From NCBI GenBank assembly GCA_964354445.1, contig CAYGZT010000038.1, forward strand, positions 1 through 23,137: DNA of 23,137 bases. The letters run 5' to 3'. Origin of the DNA: CAYGZT01 sp964354445 (GTDB lineage Bacteria; Patescibacteriota; Minisyncoccia; UBA6257; JAGOQP01). The number at the start of each line of letters is the position of its first letter. Within the stretch, counting starts at the first letter, position 1. The notes beneath the pieces are model-generated. The model had not been told where the DNA came from and did no database searches. It worked only from the letters and a program-made list of their open reading frames with translations. A program made the position numbers and the translations under genes. Positions 7,721 to 14,090 of the stretch are shown here, piece after piece.

Positions 7721-7750
7721 GATACAAATTTCAAATCCCGTTTCCCGCGG

Positions 7751-7831
7751 TGGGCAGGGCGGGATTTGAACCCGCATGCCTTGCGGCACCAGCTCCTAAA
7801 GCTGGCGTGTCTACCGTTTCACCACCTGCCC
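7751..7831 (-). tRNA. tRNA-Leu (anticodon UAG)
   Basis: A full cloverleaf on the minus strand. Acceptor stem GGGCAGG / CCTGCCC; D-arm with GGTAGA; anticodon stem CCAGC / GCTGG around loop TTTAGGA (anticodon TAG); a class-II long variable arm with stem GCC-GCAA-GGC; T-stem GCGGG / CCCGC with loop TTCAAAT; discriminator A. CCA is not encoded. It reads CUA and, by wobble, other CUN codons. Confidence 0.96.
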
Positions 7832-7839
7832 GCGTTTGT

Positions 7840-7868
7840 ATAGTAGTCAAAAGGCTCCCAGTCCGCAA
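7840..7868 (-). promoter_or_regulatory. Promoter of tRNA-Leu (and holA)
   Basis: On the minus strand TTGCGG (7868-7863), a 17-bp spacer and TACTAT (7845-7840) are seen. Transcription would begin within a few bases of the mature tRNA 5' end and could read on into holA. Confidence 0.5.
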
Positions 7869-7882
7869 CTACAGCAGAAGAT

Positions 7883-7911
7883 TTGACTAAATATGACATT
7901 TCTGTTATAAT
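7883..7911 (+). promoter_or_regulatory. Near-consensus promoter of the SPFH cassette
   Basis: TTGACT (7883-7888), a 17-bp spacer and a perfect TATAAT (7906-7911). This is the strongest promoter in the window. The leader of about 72 nt holds two small hairpins: TAGC-aaga-t-GCTA near 7920-7931 and AGGCT-aac-AGCCT directly before the SD AAAGGAG at 7974-7980. The second could modulate SD access (inference). Confidence 0.75.
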
Positions 7912-7989
7912 TATGCCCGTAGCAAGATGCTATAGCCAAACGTTCTTTAACAAACAACAAAGGCTAACAGCCTGAAAGGAGAAGAAAAG

Positions 7990-9153
7990 ATGTCAGCGAT
8001 CAACGTGGTGAAGTCATTACTAACCCTTCTTATCGAAGGGCGGCGGGAAAAGGGGCCCCGCGTGACTGGTCCCTCGCTGACCAAGCGTATACTGTGGATG
8101 CTCCCAGGCATTCTGGTCTACGTCTTGGTCACAGCGCTGGTGACTTTGTGTGTTTGGACTCTTCTCAATCCACCCCTGTTTCTGGTCCCTCTCATTTTGC
8201 TGTGCTTCGCCGTCGCCCTGCTCGGTCCGTTCACGCGGATTGTCGACACGGCGACACGTGGCATCATCCGCATCTTCAACAAGCGGACTCGCAGATTGGC
8301 GTGGGAGGGCATCTGCTTTCTGGTGCCCTTCGCAGAGGATCTACTCATCTTCGACTGCAAGCGCACGACCGACACTATTGTCATCGACAAGGTGTTCACG
8401 CCAGACGATCAGGCAGAGATCAAGGCGACAGCGGAGATCACCACGCAGCCAAGCGATGATCCAGATGAGTTTGTTGTGTACGCAGAAGTGGAAAATCCTC
8501 TAGAGCAACTAAGGGGGATGTTCGCCGAAGCAGTCCGCGGATTCGCCGCAGATCCCGGTTCACCTCCCAAGACGTGGGATGAGGCAATCCGCATGCATGA
8601 GAAGTTTGCCCGGATGATAGTGGCTAAGCTCTCCGGGCAGAAAATCCCCCGCAATGAAAATGGGGAGCATCTCAAGTGGGGGCAGATGACAAAGGATCAA
8701 CGGAAGAAGAAGCTGAAAACACAACTGGCGTGGTCAAAGCTCGACTGCGGCCAAGGTGACTTCCACGTATCAGGCATCGGCCTCGTGATCCGCAGGCTCA
8801 ACATCACCAGGATCGATCCCTCCGACGCGCTGGCGGAAGCACTTAAGCTGATTGCTAACGAACAGCAGCAGCGGAAAGCACAGACCATCGAGGCAGGCAC
8901 AGTGTCCAGGCGCATCATTACCTACCTCAAGGACATAGGCGTCCCCGAGGAAGCGATCGCCAACCCCCAGAAGCTCGTCGAATACCTAAAGCTGTTGGGA
9001 CTCTCGCTTGACAAGCTTGGCGCTGACTTCCGTGCCGAGACCAAGAAAGGTACCGAGCACATCATCACGCTCCGTGCCTCAAGCGAGATTGCTGATGTTG
9101 GAACTGCTCTGCTGGCGGCGCTCGGGAACCTCGGTAAGGGAGGTGCGTCATGA
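7990..9153 (+). CDS. SPFH (band 7/stomatin-like) membrane protein
   Basis: A 387-residue protein with two membrane segments near the N-terminus (about residues 33-56 and 61-80) and then an SPFH-like domain. The stretch WEGICFLVPFAEDLLIFDCKRT followed by VFTPDDQAEIKATAEITTQ has the opening pattern of stomatin/flotillin domains (glycine, IPF, an alternating strand, then a T-x-D-x-x-x-x-x-v turn). The rest (ENPLEQLRGMFAEAVRGFAAD, later FHVSGIGLVIRRLNITRIDPSDALAEALKLIANEQQQRKA) fits the domain's later strands and coiled coil. SPFH proteins form large oligomers that organise membranes or hold protease partners such as FtsH; no such link is shown here. It has a strong promoter and SD, and overlaps the next gene by 4 bp (ATGA), so the two are translationally coupled. 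Confidence 0.65.
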   Translation: MSAINVVKSLLTLLIEGRREKGPRVTGPSLTKRILWMLPGILVYVLVTALVTLCVWTLLNPPLFLVPLILLCFAVALLGPFTRIVDTATRGIIRIFNKRTRRLAWEGICFLVPFAEDLLIFDCKRTTDTIVIDKVFTPDDQAEIKATAEITTQPSDDPDEFVVYAEVENPLEQLRGMFAEAVRGFAADPGSPPKTWDEAIRMHEKFARMIVAKLSGQKIPRNENGEHLKWGQMTKDQRKKKLKTQLAWSKLDCGQGDFHVSGIGLVIRRLNITRIDPSDALAEALKLIANEQQQRKAQTIEAGTVSRRIITYLKDIGVPEEAIANPQKLVEYLKLLGLSLDKLGADFRAETKKGTEHIITLRASSEIADVGTALLAALGNLGKGGAS

Positions 9154-9656
9154 CCAGCGAGGTCCGCTTCAAGAAGGCGCTGCGCTGGATATCTGCCGTC
9201 CTAGTAACGTTGACAGTGGGGCTCTGGATCTATCACGAGATTGGCACGCGTCCCGCGAAAACGCCCAGAGAAGCCGTTGCCCTGAGGCAACCCGCACCAC
9301 CTGCTGTGCCCGCTCCCACGCCGGTACCAACAGAGCTTCCTTGTGACGTCAAGTTAGGGCTCTACGACAACCACGTTGTAGTGGTGTCAGGTGCTGACAT
9401 CTCCGAGGAAATCTGCACCCCGCGAGTCGCCGGAGTGGGGTGGACTATTGTCCCAAAGTTGGAGGGGCAGTGTGTCCAAATCTTGTACGGGCGTAAGTCC
9501 GACGAAATCTGCAGGGGGGTGGTGACCTACAACCTCCCCAAAGTTCCCCAGTTCAGGCTCAAGAGCCTGACCGGAGAAAGGGTGGAGGTGACAATTGTCA
9601 CCCACCGGGACGGGGAGAACTGGGAGTACGTTCTCCCCCGAACGACCCCTGTATAG
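9150..9656 (+). CDS. Membrane-anchored extracytoplasmic protein, unknown
   Basis: A 168-residue protein with one N-terminal membrane segment (about residues 11-28, KALRWISAVLVTLTVGLWIYH), a Pro/Ala-rich linker (about residues 47-63) and a beta-rich outer domain of about 100 residues. The domain has four cysteines (PCDVKL, EEICTP, GQCVQI, DEICRG) that could form two disulfides outside the cell (inference). I do not recognise the domain. It overlaps the SPFH gene by 4 bp, and the SD GGGAGGTG lies inside the end of that gene, so it is very likely its functional partner. The unit ends at the terminator at 9671. Confidence 0.65.
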   Translation: MTSEVRFKKALRWISAVLVTLTVGLWIYHEIGTRPAKTPREAVALRQPAPPAVPAPTPVPTELPCDVKLGLYDNHVVVVSGADISEEICTPRVAGVGWTIVPKLEGQCVQILYGRKSDEICRGVVTYNLPKVPQFRLKSLTGERVEVTIVTHRDGENWEYVLPRTTPV

Positions 9657-9670
9657 CACTCGAAAACCAA

Positions 9671-9705
9671 AAGGCCCGGCGCACGCGTCGGGCCTTTACT
9701 CTTTT
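9671..9705. terminator. Bidirectional intrinsic terminator
   Basis: An 11-bp stem (AAGGCCCGGCG / CGTCGGGCCTT, one G-T wobble) with a 4-nt loop CACG. Plus-strand reading is followed by TACTCTTTT; minus-strand reading is followed by TTGGTTTT. It sits between the convergent SPFH cassette and the pilin operon and can serve both. Confidence 0.85.
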
Positions 9706-9730
9706 CGTTTCAGAATCCAGCTAATACGCT

Positions 9731-10111
9731 TTATGTGAGGCCTCCTGCTATCGAGGTTTCCACAAGCCGCACGATTGTCCACGCGAGCAATCCAACCGCG
9801 ACACCGATGACCGCCCACAATACTTGTTTGCGCGCCGTGGATACTTTCTCGGGATCTCCCTTGCTGGTGACAAAGTTATACGCAGCAAGAAGGATGAAGA
9901 GGACCGCAAGGATGAATAGAATGGTGTAGATCCACCGCACAGCGGTCACGAATATTTGGACCCACCCCGAGACGCTCTGCTCGCCCGTAATCGGTACTGC
10001 GGGCTGCTGCGCTGATGGAGCTTGGCCAGGCGCATATTGCGCAAGCGCGGGGGTGAGTACCAGTGCTCCCAAGATGATGGCCAGCGCGGCTGATGCAAGG
10101 ATTTTTTTCAT
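9731..10111 (-). CDS. Pilin-like protein 7 (VirB2/TrbC type)
   Basis: A 126-residue secreted or membrane protein. It has an N-terminal signal sequence with a likely cleavage after PALA (before QYAPG), then two membrane helices around FVTAVRWIYTILFILAVLFI and VLWAVIGVAVGLLAWTIV. Between them is the family loop AAYNFVTSKGDPEKVSTARKQ. Small two-helix proteins of this kind are annotated in Patescibacteria as T4SS-pilin-like. They resemble VirB2/TrbC subunits that polymerise into conjugative-type pili; the function in candidate phyla is not proven. The ATG at 10111 is preferred over a TTG at 10120. Unlike its neighbours it has its own promoter at 10160-10189, so it may be expressed separately. Confidence 0.75.
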   Translation of the reverse strand: MKKILASAALAIILGALVLTPALAQYAPGQAPSAQQPAVPITGEQSVSGWVQIFVTAVRWIYTILFILAVLFILLAAYNFVTSKGDPEKVSTARKQVLWAVIGVAVGLLAWTIVRLVETSIAGGLT

Positions 10112-10159
10112 AGTTTGCAATGTATTTCTGCGACCTTTTTAGGTTTTAGGTACGGACTC

Positions 10160-10189
10160 AGTATACCGTACGGCTTCCAGAAGTGTCAA
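10160..10189 (-). promoter_or_regulatory. Internal promoter for the distal pilin gene
   Basis: On the minus strand a perfect TTGACA (10189-10184), an 18-bp spacer and TATACT (10165-10160), placed just after the stop of the preceding pilin gene. The leader is about 42 nt. This suggests separate or higher expression of the last pilin in the array. Confidence 0.65.
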
Positions 10190-10193
10190 AGCG

Positions 10194-10568
10194 TTAGAAA
10201 TACCCGCGCGACCAGAGGAATCGTTCGATCACCACCGACACCCCGCTTGCCACCAGCGCAACCACGATAGCGATGACGGCATATTTGAGTTGGTTCTTCG
10301 CAAGTGAAACCTTATCTTCACTACCCGAACTGGTGACAAAATTGTACGCCGCCACAAGAATGAACAGCACTGCAACGGCAAAAAACACCGTGTATATCCA
10401 CCCGATGATGTTGATGAATATCTGCTGGATGGTGGTGACATCCTTAACCGGTGAATCGAGAATGTCGGCCGCTTCGGGCCCTTCTGCCTGAATCGCCAGT
10501 GCAGAAGTGGCAGAGAGCACTGCCGTCAGAGCGATGAATATTATAAGCGTGCGTGCGTTAGTTTTCAT
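10194..10568 (-). CDS. Pilin-like protein 6 (VirB2/TrbC type)
   Basis: A 124-residue member of the array. It has a signal sequence ending near SALA (before IQAEG), a short outer segment, helix 1 (FINIIGWIYTVFFAVAVLFI), the loop AAYNFVTSSGSEDKVSLAKNQ and helix 2 (YAVIAIVVALVASGVSVVI). The core is nearly the same as that of pilin-like proteins 4 and 5, while the mature N-terminal segment differs, as expected for duplicated subunits that share a packing core. The gene starts at the ATG at 10568 without an SD. Confidence 0.75.
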   Translation of the reverse strand: MKTNARTLIIFIALTAVLSATSALAIQAEGPEAADILDSPVKDVTTIQQIFINIIGWIYTVFFAVAVLFILVAAYNFVTSSGSEDKVSLAKNQLKYAVIAIVVALVASGVSVVIERFLWSRGYF

Positions 10569-10603
10569 ATGAACAAATGCTTACTCACTCACAAAAGTTG
10601 TGC

Positions 10604-10999
10604 CTAGGCGGCACTTGACAGAAATGATTTTATGATAATACTTACCCCGCTTGCCACCAGCGCAATCACAATGGCGATGACGGCGTATTTGAGCTGGTCT
10701 TTTGCCTTTTTAAGCCTGTTTTCGTCTCTGGCACCGGCGATGAAATTGTACGCCGCCAGCAGGATAAAGAAAACCGCTACAAGGAAAAAGATGGTGTAGA
10801 GCCACTTGATGATGTTGACGATAATGTTTTCAACATCGCTGTAACCGGTGACCGGAGTGTCAAGCTCGCTCGCAAACGGAATGATGTCGCTGTTGAACCC
10901 TCCGTTATTTTGGGCAATGGCAGCAGGGATAGTAACAAGCGCAACGAGAAAAGCACCGGTAAAAACAGTGGTGCGCACTATTATAGAAAAATAGTCCAT
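10604..10999 (-). CDS. Pilin-like protein 5 (VirB2/TrbC type)
   Basis: A 131-residue member of the array, with a signal sequence ending near AAIA (before QNNGG). Helix 1 (IVNIIKWLYTIFFLVAVFFI) is followed by AAYNFIAGARDENRLKKAKDQ and helix 2 (YAVIAIVIALVASGVSIII). The ATG at 10999 is chosen because it lies 4 bp after the stop of the preceding gene; a TTG at 11029 would overlap that gene. The loop is more basic than in the other copies (LKKAK). Confidence 0.75.
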   Translation of the reverse strand: MDYFSIIVRTTVFTGAFLVALVTIPAAIAQNNGGFNSDIIPFASELDTPVTGYSDVENIIVNIIKWLYTIFFLVAVFFILLAAYNFIAGARDENRLKKAKDQLKYAVIAIVIALVASGVSIIIKSFLSSAA

Positions 11000-11003
11000 A
11001 TCA

Positions 11004-11399
11004 TTATCCCGTAAGAAGATCGTACACAACCCCCGCTACTCCCGCGGCAACCAGCGCTATTACAATCGCAATCACCGCATAGGTAAGTTGCTTTTTTGCA
11101 AGCTCAATCCGCTTCTCGTCCTGCCCGCCCAAAAGATAGTTATACGCCGCCAAAAGAATGAACAAAACGGCAACGATAAAAAACATCGTATACACCCAGC
11201 GGATAACGTCTTTAAATCTCTCCTGCACCTGGCTCGCTTGTTCAACCGGCGATTTTATTTCTTGGAGAGGATAGACAAGATCCGAATTGACGGTTGACTG
11301 AGCAAGCGTTCTTGCTGATGTAAGTGCAAGCACACCTGTTACGCATAGGGCAACCACCCCTATAATAGCTGCCGTTCGCCTTACTGAGACCGCTGTCAT
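11004..11399 (-). CDS. Pilin-like protein 4 (VirB2/TrbC type)
   Basis: A 131-residue member of the array. The signal sequence ends near RTLA (before QSTVN). The mature N-terminus is followed by helix 1 (FKDVIRWVYTMFFIVAVLFI), the loop AAYNYLLGGQDEKRIELAKKQ and helix 2 (YAVIAIVIALVAAGVAGVV). It has the same layout as proteins 5 and 6, and the next gene starts 4 bp after it. Confidence 0.75.
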   Translation of the reverse strand: MTAVSVRRTAAIIGVVALCVTGVLALTSARTLAQSTVNSDLVYPLQEIKSPVEQASQVQERFKDVIRWVYTMFFIVAVLFILLAAYNYLLGGQDEKRIELAKKQLTYAVIAIVIALVAAGVAGVVYDLLTG

Positions 11400-11416
11400 A
11401 AAGTCAATTACCCTTC

Positions 11417-11758
11417 TTAAGGGTTAAGGAAGGTTTGAATAATCTTTGCAACGCCGCTTGCCACCAGCGCTATGACAATCGCAATTACGGCGTTCATGAG
11501 ACGCTTCTTCGCTTCTCCGACTTTCTGCTCATTGCCTCCGGCGCTCAAAAACAGATATGCAGCCCAGAGGATAAATCCAACCGCAACGATGAAAAACGCT
11601 TCGTACATCCACACCACAACCTTCTCGAGTACCCTAACAATGCCTGCCCAGTCCTCAATGGGAGGCGGTGGTGGGTTTGTCGTAGCCTGTGCAAGAACTA
11701 CAAACGGGAATGCAATCAGGGCTGTCAGGATGATAATGGGAAAAAATTTCGCGCGCAT
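11417..11758 (-). CDS. Pilin-like protein 3 (VirB2/TrbC type)
   Basis: A 113-residue member of the array, the shortest. The signal sequence ends near VVLA (before QATTN), followed by a five-proline run. Helix 1 is LEKVVVWMYEAFFIVAVGFI, the loop is AAYLFLSAGGNEQKVGEAKKR and helix 2 is NAVIAIVIALVASGVAKII. The Gly-Gly-Asn-Glu loop is intermediate between the AAYNF-type copies and the two diverged promoter-proximal copies. Confidence 0.75.
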   Translation of the reverse strand: MRAKFFPIIILTALIAFPFVVLAQATTNPPPPPIEDWAGIVRVLEKVVVWMYEAFFIVAVGFILWAAYLFLSAGGNEQKVGEAKKRLMNAVIAIVIALVASGVAKIIQTFLNP

Positions 11759-11773
11759 ATTATCCCTTTCCGT

Positions 11774-12136
11774 CTAATTCATGAATTGATTTATATTCTC
11801 GACCCCGAATAACTCCCCAATGATGAAAACGACTCCCTGCGCAACCAAAATCACCGCCGTACCGATAACTGCCCATTTGAGCGTATTCTTGGCCTTCTGC
11901 ACTTTTGAGATGTCATCCCCCGCGGTGAGGAATAAAAATCCTCCCCAGAGCACCATAATCGCAATGATGGGGATGGAAATCTGCCAGAGGTAGCTGACGA
12001 TTTTTTTAGCGAGCGCCGCAAAGGTTCCCGTGCCGGTCGGATCGGTCAGCTGGATAGTGGGCTGATTACTCTGTGCCTGCACGAGCGCCGGCAGGGCGAG
12101 AAGTGTAGCCGCAATACTCCGAAACGCTTTTATCAT
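11774..12136 (-). CDS. Pilin-like protein 2, diverged (VirB2/TrbC type)
   Basis: A 120-residue protein from the ATG at 12136, where a typical signal sequence begins (MIKAFRSIAATLLALPALVQA, cut before QSNQP). The two-helix core is preserved, but the central motif is LWGGFLFLTAGDDISKVQKAKN rather than AAYNF. The helices are ISIPIIAIMVLWGG and WAVIGTAVILVAQGVVFII. The frame runs open to 12190, but that extension would put charged residues before the signal sequence. Confidence 0.7.
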   Translation of the reverse strand: MIKAFRSIAATLLALPALVQAQSNQPTIQLTDPTGTGTFAALAKKIVSYLWQISIPIIAIMVLWGGFLFLTAGDDISKVQKAKNTLKWAVIGTAVILVAQGVVFIIGELFGVENINQFMN

Positions 12137-12209
12137 ATTCGCTTTCCAGTATAGCAGAATCGCTTCCGTTTTGTGAATGTAATTCATCATTCAAACAGCC
12201 GCATTCTCA

Positions 12210-12590
12210 TCAGAAGAGAAGCGTTAATACCGTTCTCACTATCAAAAACGCTCCAAATGAAATCGCAAGGCCCCATGCCACCGCCTTGATGACCGACTTG
12301 CCTTTTGAAATTCTCCCTTCGTCTCCTCCCGAAGTGAGCAGTAAGAATCCTCCGTAGATGGTGACCGCAACTGCCGCGGGCATCGCAATGAAAAACAGCG
12401 CAAATTGCACCACGCGATCGACAAGTCCTCCCGGACCGATGAGGTCGGAATATTTGCAGAACTGACTTACGTTTGGATTGTTGGAGTCGATTTCGTTTCC
12501 GCACTGCACCAGCGGCTCAAGTGCAAACACCGCCGCAGGCAAAACAACCAGTCCCGTTACGATAATGACCGCCGCACGTATCTGTTTCAT
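12210..12590 (-). CDS. Pilin-like protein 1, diverged (VirB2/TrbC type)
   Basis: A 126-residue member and the promoter-proximal copy. The signal sequence ends near AVFA (before LEPLV). A mature outer segment with two cysteines follows (VQCGNEID, SQFCKYSD), then helix 1 (FALFFIAMPAAVAVTIYGGF), the loop LLTSGGDEGRISKGKSV and helix 2 (AVAWGLAISFGAFLIVRTVL). The Cys pair is absent from the other copies and could form a disulfide. It begins 1 bp after the solute-binding protein gene and is surely co-transcribed with it. Confidence 0.7.
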   Translation of the reverse strand: MKQIRAAVIIVTGLVVLPAAVFALEPLVQCGNEIDSNNPNVSQFCKYSDLIGPGGLVDRVVQFALFFIAMPAAVAVTIYGGFLLLTSGGDEGRISKGKSVIKAVAWGLAISFGAFLIVRTVLTLLF

Positions 12591-12591
12591 A

Positions 12592-13893
12592 TTACCGAAT
12601 CTGATTCAACTGACTTTCCGCGGCGCGTACCGCGCGTGAAACGTCGACCCGACCGGCAGCGATATCAAGAATCATGATCTCGAAAATATCTTTGGTCGCA
12701 TCGCTGTCCGCCTGCTGCCATGTTTTTGCAATCAGCGCTCCCTGCAAAAACGATCCTTTTTCTTCTCCGAGCCGCGTGTTAATCATGCTCTTGAGCGCCG
12801 GCAATTGCCCGGTGGCGGTAAGATACATCTGACTGTTTGCCGGCTGGGTAGTAATAAACCGAACGAAATCCCACGCCACATAGGGCTGCCGCGTCTGGCG
12901 GGATACCGCAAGACCCTGGTAGCGCGCAAAACTAATGGGACGATCGGCGTTGACCTGCGGCAGAGGAGCGACGCCGATGTTAAGAAATGAGTTCCTGTTG
13001 CGAATGTTCAGAAGCGCCGCCGCATAGTCCACAATCATCGCCACGCGCTCACTCGCAAACGCTTCGCGTGAACCTTCAAGCCCTTCGTGCCATGTATAGT
13101 ACACATTAATAGGATCGGCAAACTGCATGTAGAACGTCACCGCCTGCTGTGCAGGACCGTCAAGACGCACTCCTCCTTCCTTTGTATTGATGGCCGAGCC
13201 GTTTTGAAGCATTAGCGCGCTTAAGATGTCCGGCATTGTAGCCACGTTGCGCGCACCGCCCAGCGCAAGCGCGGCCCGCTTGATCTGCTTTGCACCTTCC
13301 ATCATGCGCAATTTGGGAATCACCGAGAGCATGTCTTCCCATGTCTGGGGCGCGTACAGAATCGAGCGGGCGTTGAACATGTCTTTGTTGTAGATGAGCG
13401 CAAGACCGTCCATATCAAGCGGCAGCGCGTACAATTGCCCGTCCGTCACAAAATCTCTCGTCACTACGTCCGGAAAGAGTGTTTGGGCGGTTGCTGCGGT
13501 TGCCAGCCGCGGGTCGGCGGGGAGCATCTTGCCTTTGTGTTTGGGGACCCAGGTGCTGTCAATCATGAACACGTCCGGTCCCATGCCTTCGGCGAACGCG
13601 TCAATCAGCGCCTGCTCAAATTGTTCAAACGACGCAAAACCGGTGTAGGACGCCTTGACGTTCTTGTGTAGTGCCTCATACGACTTGGCGATCTCAATAA
13701 ACGCCTGACGCTCTTTGCCAGTCAGGTCAACCCCCCATATCGTAAGCTTCACCACCTCCTGGGGAAAATTGGGGTCCTGTTCGACCCCGCTCTTTTTGAT
13801 GCCCGGGATAACCCCCATAAACCCCAGCACCAGCACAACAACAATAACGCCGATCACACCGACGACAATGATCTGCTGGCGCGTCAGACGCAT
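12592..13893 (-). CDS. Extracellular solute-binding protein, family 1, membrane-anchored
   Basis: A 433-residue binding protein of the ABC sugar type (SBP_bac_1/MalE-like). There is an N-terminal membrane anchor at about residues 8-31 with no lipobox cysteine. A two-lobe domain follows: VVKLTIWGVDLTGKER, the hinge-proximal DVFMIDSTWVPKHKGKMLPAD, GQLYALPLDMDGLALIYNKDMF, PQTWEDMLSVIPKL, the late VAPLPQ region and WDFVRFITT. Relatives bind sugars, glycerol phosphates or other small solutes outside the membrane. No ABC permease or ATPase genes are near; instead it heads the pilin-like array with a 1-bp gap, so it may act with the pilus rather than with a transporter (inference). The predicted RNA start is about 2 nt before the ATG. 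Confidence 0.82.
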   Translation of the reverse strand: MRLTRQQIIVVGVIGVIVVVLVLGFMGVIPGIKKSGVEQDPNFPQEVVKLTIWGVDLTGKERQAFIEIAKSYEALHKNVKASYTGFASFEQFEQALIDAFAEGMGPDVFMIDSTWVPKHKGKMLPADPRLATAATAQTLFPDVVTRDFVTDGQLYALPLDMDGLALIYNKDMFNARSILYAPQTWEDMLSVIPKLRMMEGAKQIKRAALALGGARNVATMPDILSALMLQNGSAINTKEGGVRLDGPAQQAVTFYMQFADPINVYYTWHEGLEGSREAFASERVAMIVDYAAALLNIRNRNSFLNIGVAPLPQVNADRPISFARYQGLAVSRQTRQPYVAWDFVRFITTQPANSQMYLTATGQLPALKSMINTRLGEEKGSFLQGALIAKTWQQADSDATKDIFEIMILDIAAGRVDVSRAVRAAESQLNQIR

Positions 13894-13901
13894 ATATGGT
13901 A

Positions 13902-13930
13902 ATTATCCCGCGCAAGTGCAACAAAGGCAA
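13902..13930 (-). promoter_or_regulatory. Promoter of the SBP-pilin operon
   Basis: On the minus strand TTGCCT (13930-13925), a 17-bp spacer and GATAAT (13907-13902). The expected start is near 13895, two bases from the ATG at 13893, so the mRNA may be leaderless. Confidence 0.5.
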
Positions 13931-13977
13931 TACAAGGAGAACGAAGAAGGTGGAAACGGCTCAATTAGAAAACCAAC

Positions 13978-14015
13978 AATGTCCAGGAATTCACGATCGT
14001 GAATTCCTGGACATT
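13978..14015. repeat. 38-bp perfect palindrome; possible gyrA terminator
   Basis: The half-site AATGTCCAGGAATTCACGA is followed at once by its exact reverse complement, with no spacer. As RNA it gives a stem of about 17 bp with a 4-nt loop. Minus-strand reading (from gyrA) is followed by TTGTTGGTTTTC, plus-strand reading by TTTTCTC. A terminator is likely; a binding site for a dimeric regulator is the alternative. It contains two GAATTC sequences and a central CGATCG. Confidence 0.7.
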
Positions 14016-14090
14016 TTCTCAATTCCTGCTTTTCCGTTTTCCGTCCCCGCCTCCTGCTTTTGTTTTTACTCTACATCCCAGAAACAAGCG

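Noticed and set aside
7721..7789. N-terminal extension of holA
   Set aside because: It translates the tRNA-Leu gene in antisense. The family start MLYLLYGPDSYL fits the ATG at 7720.
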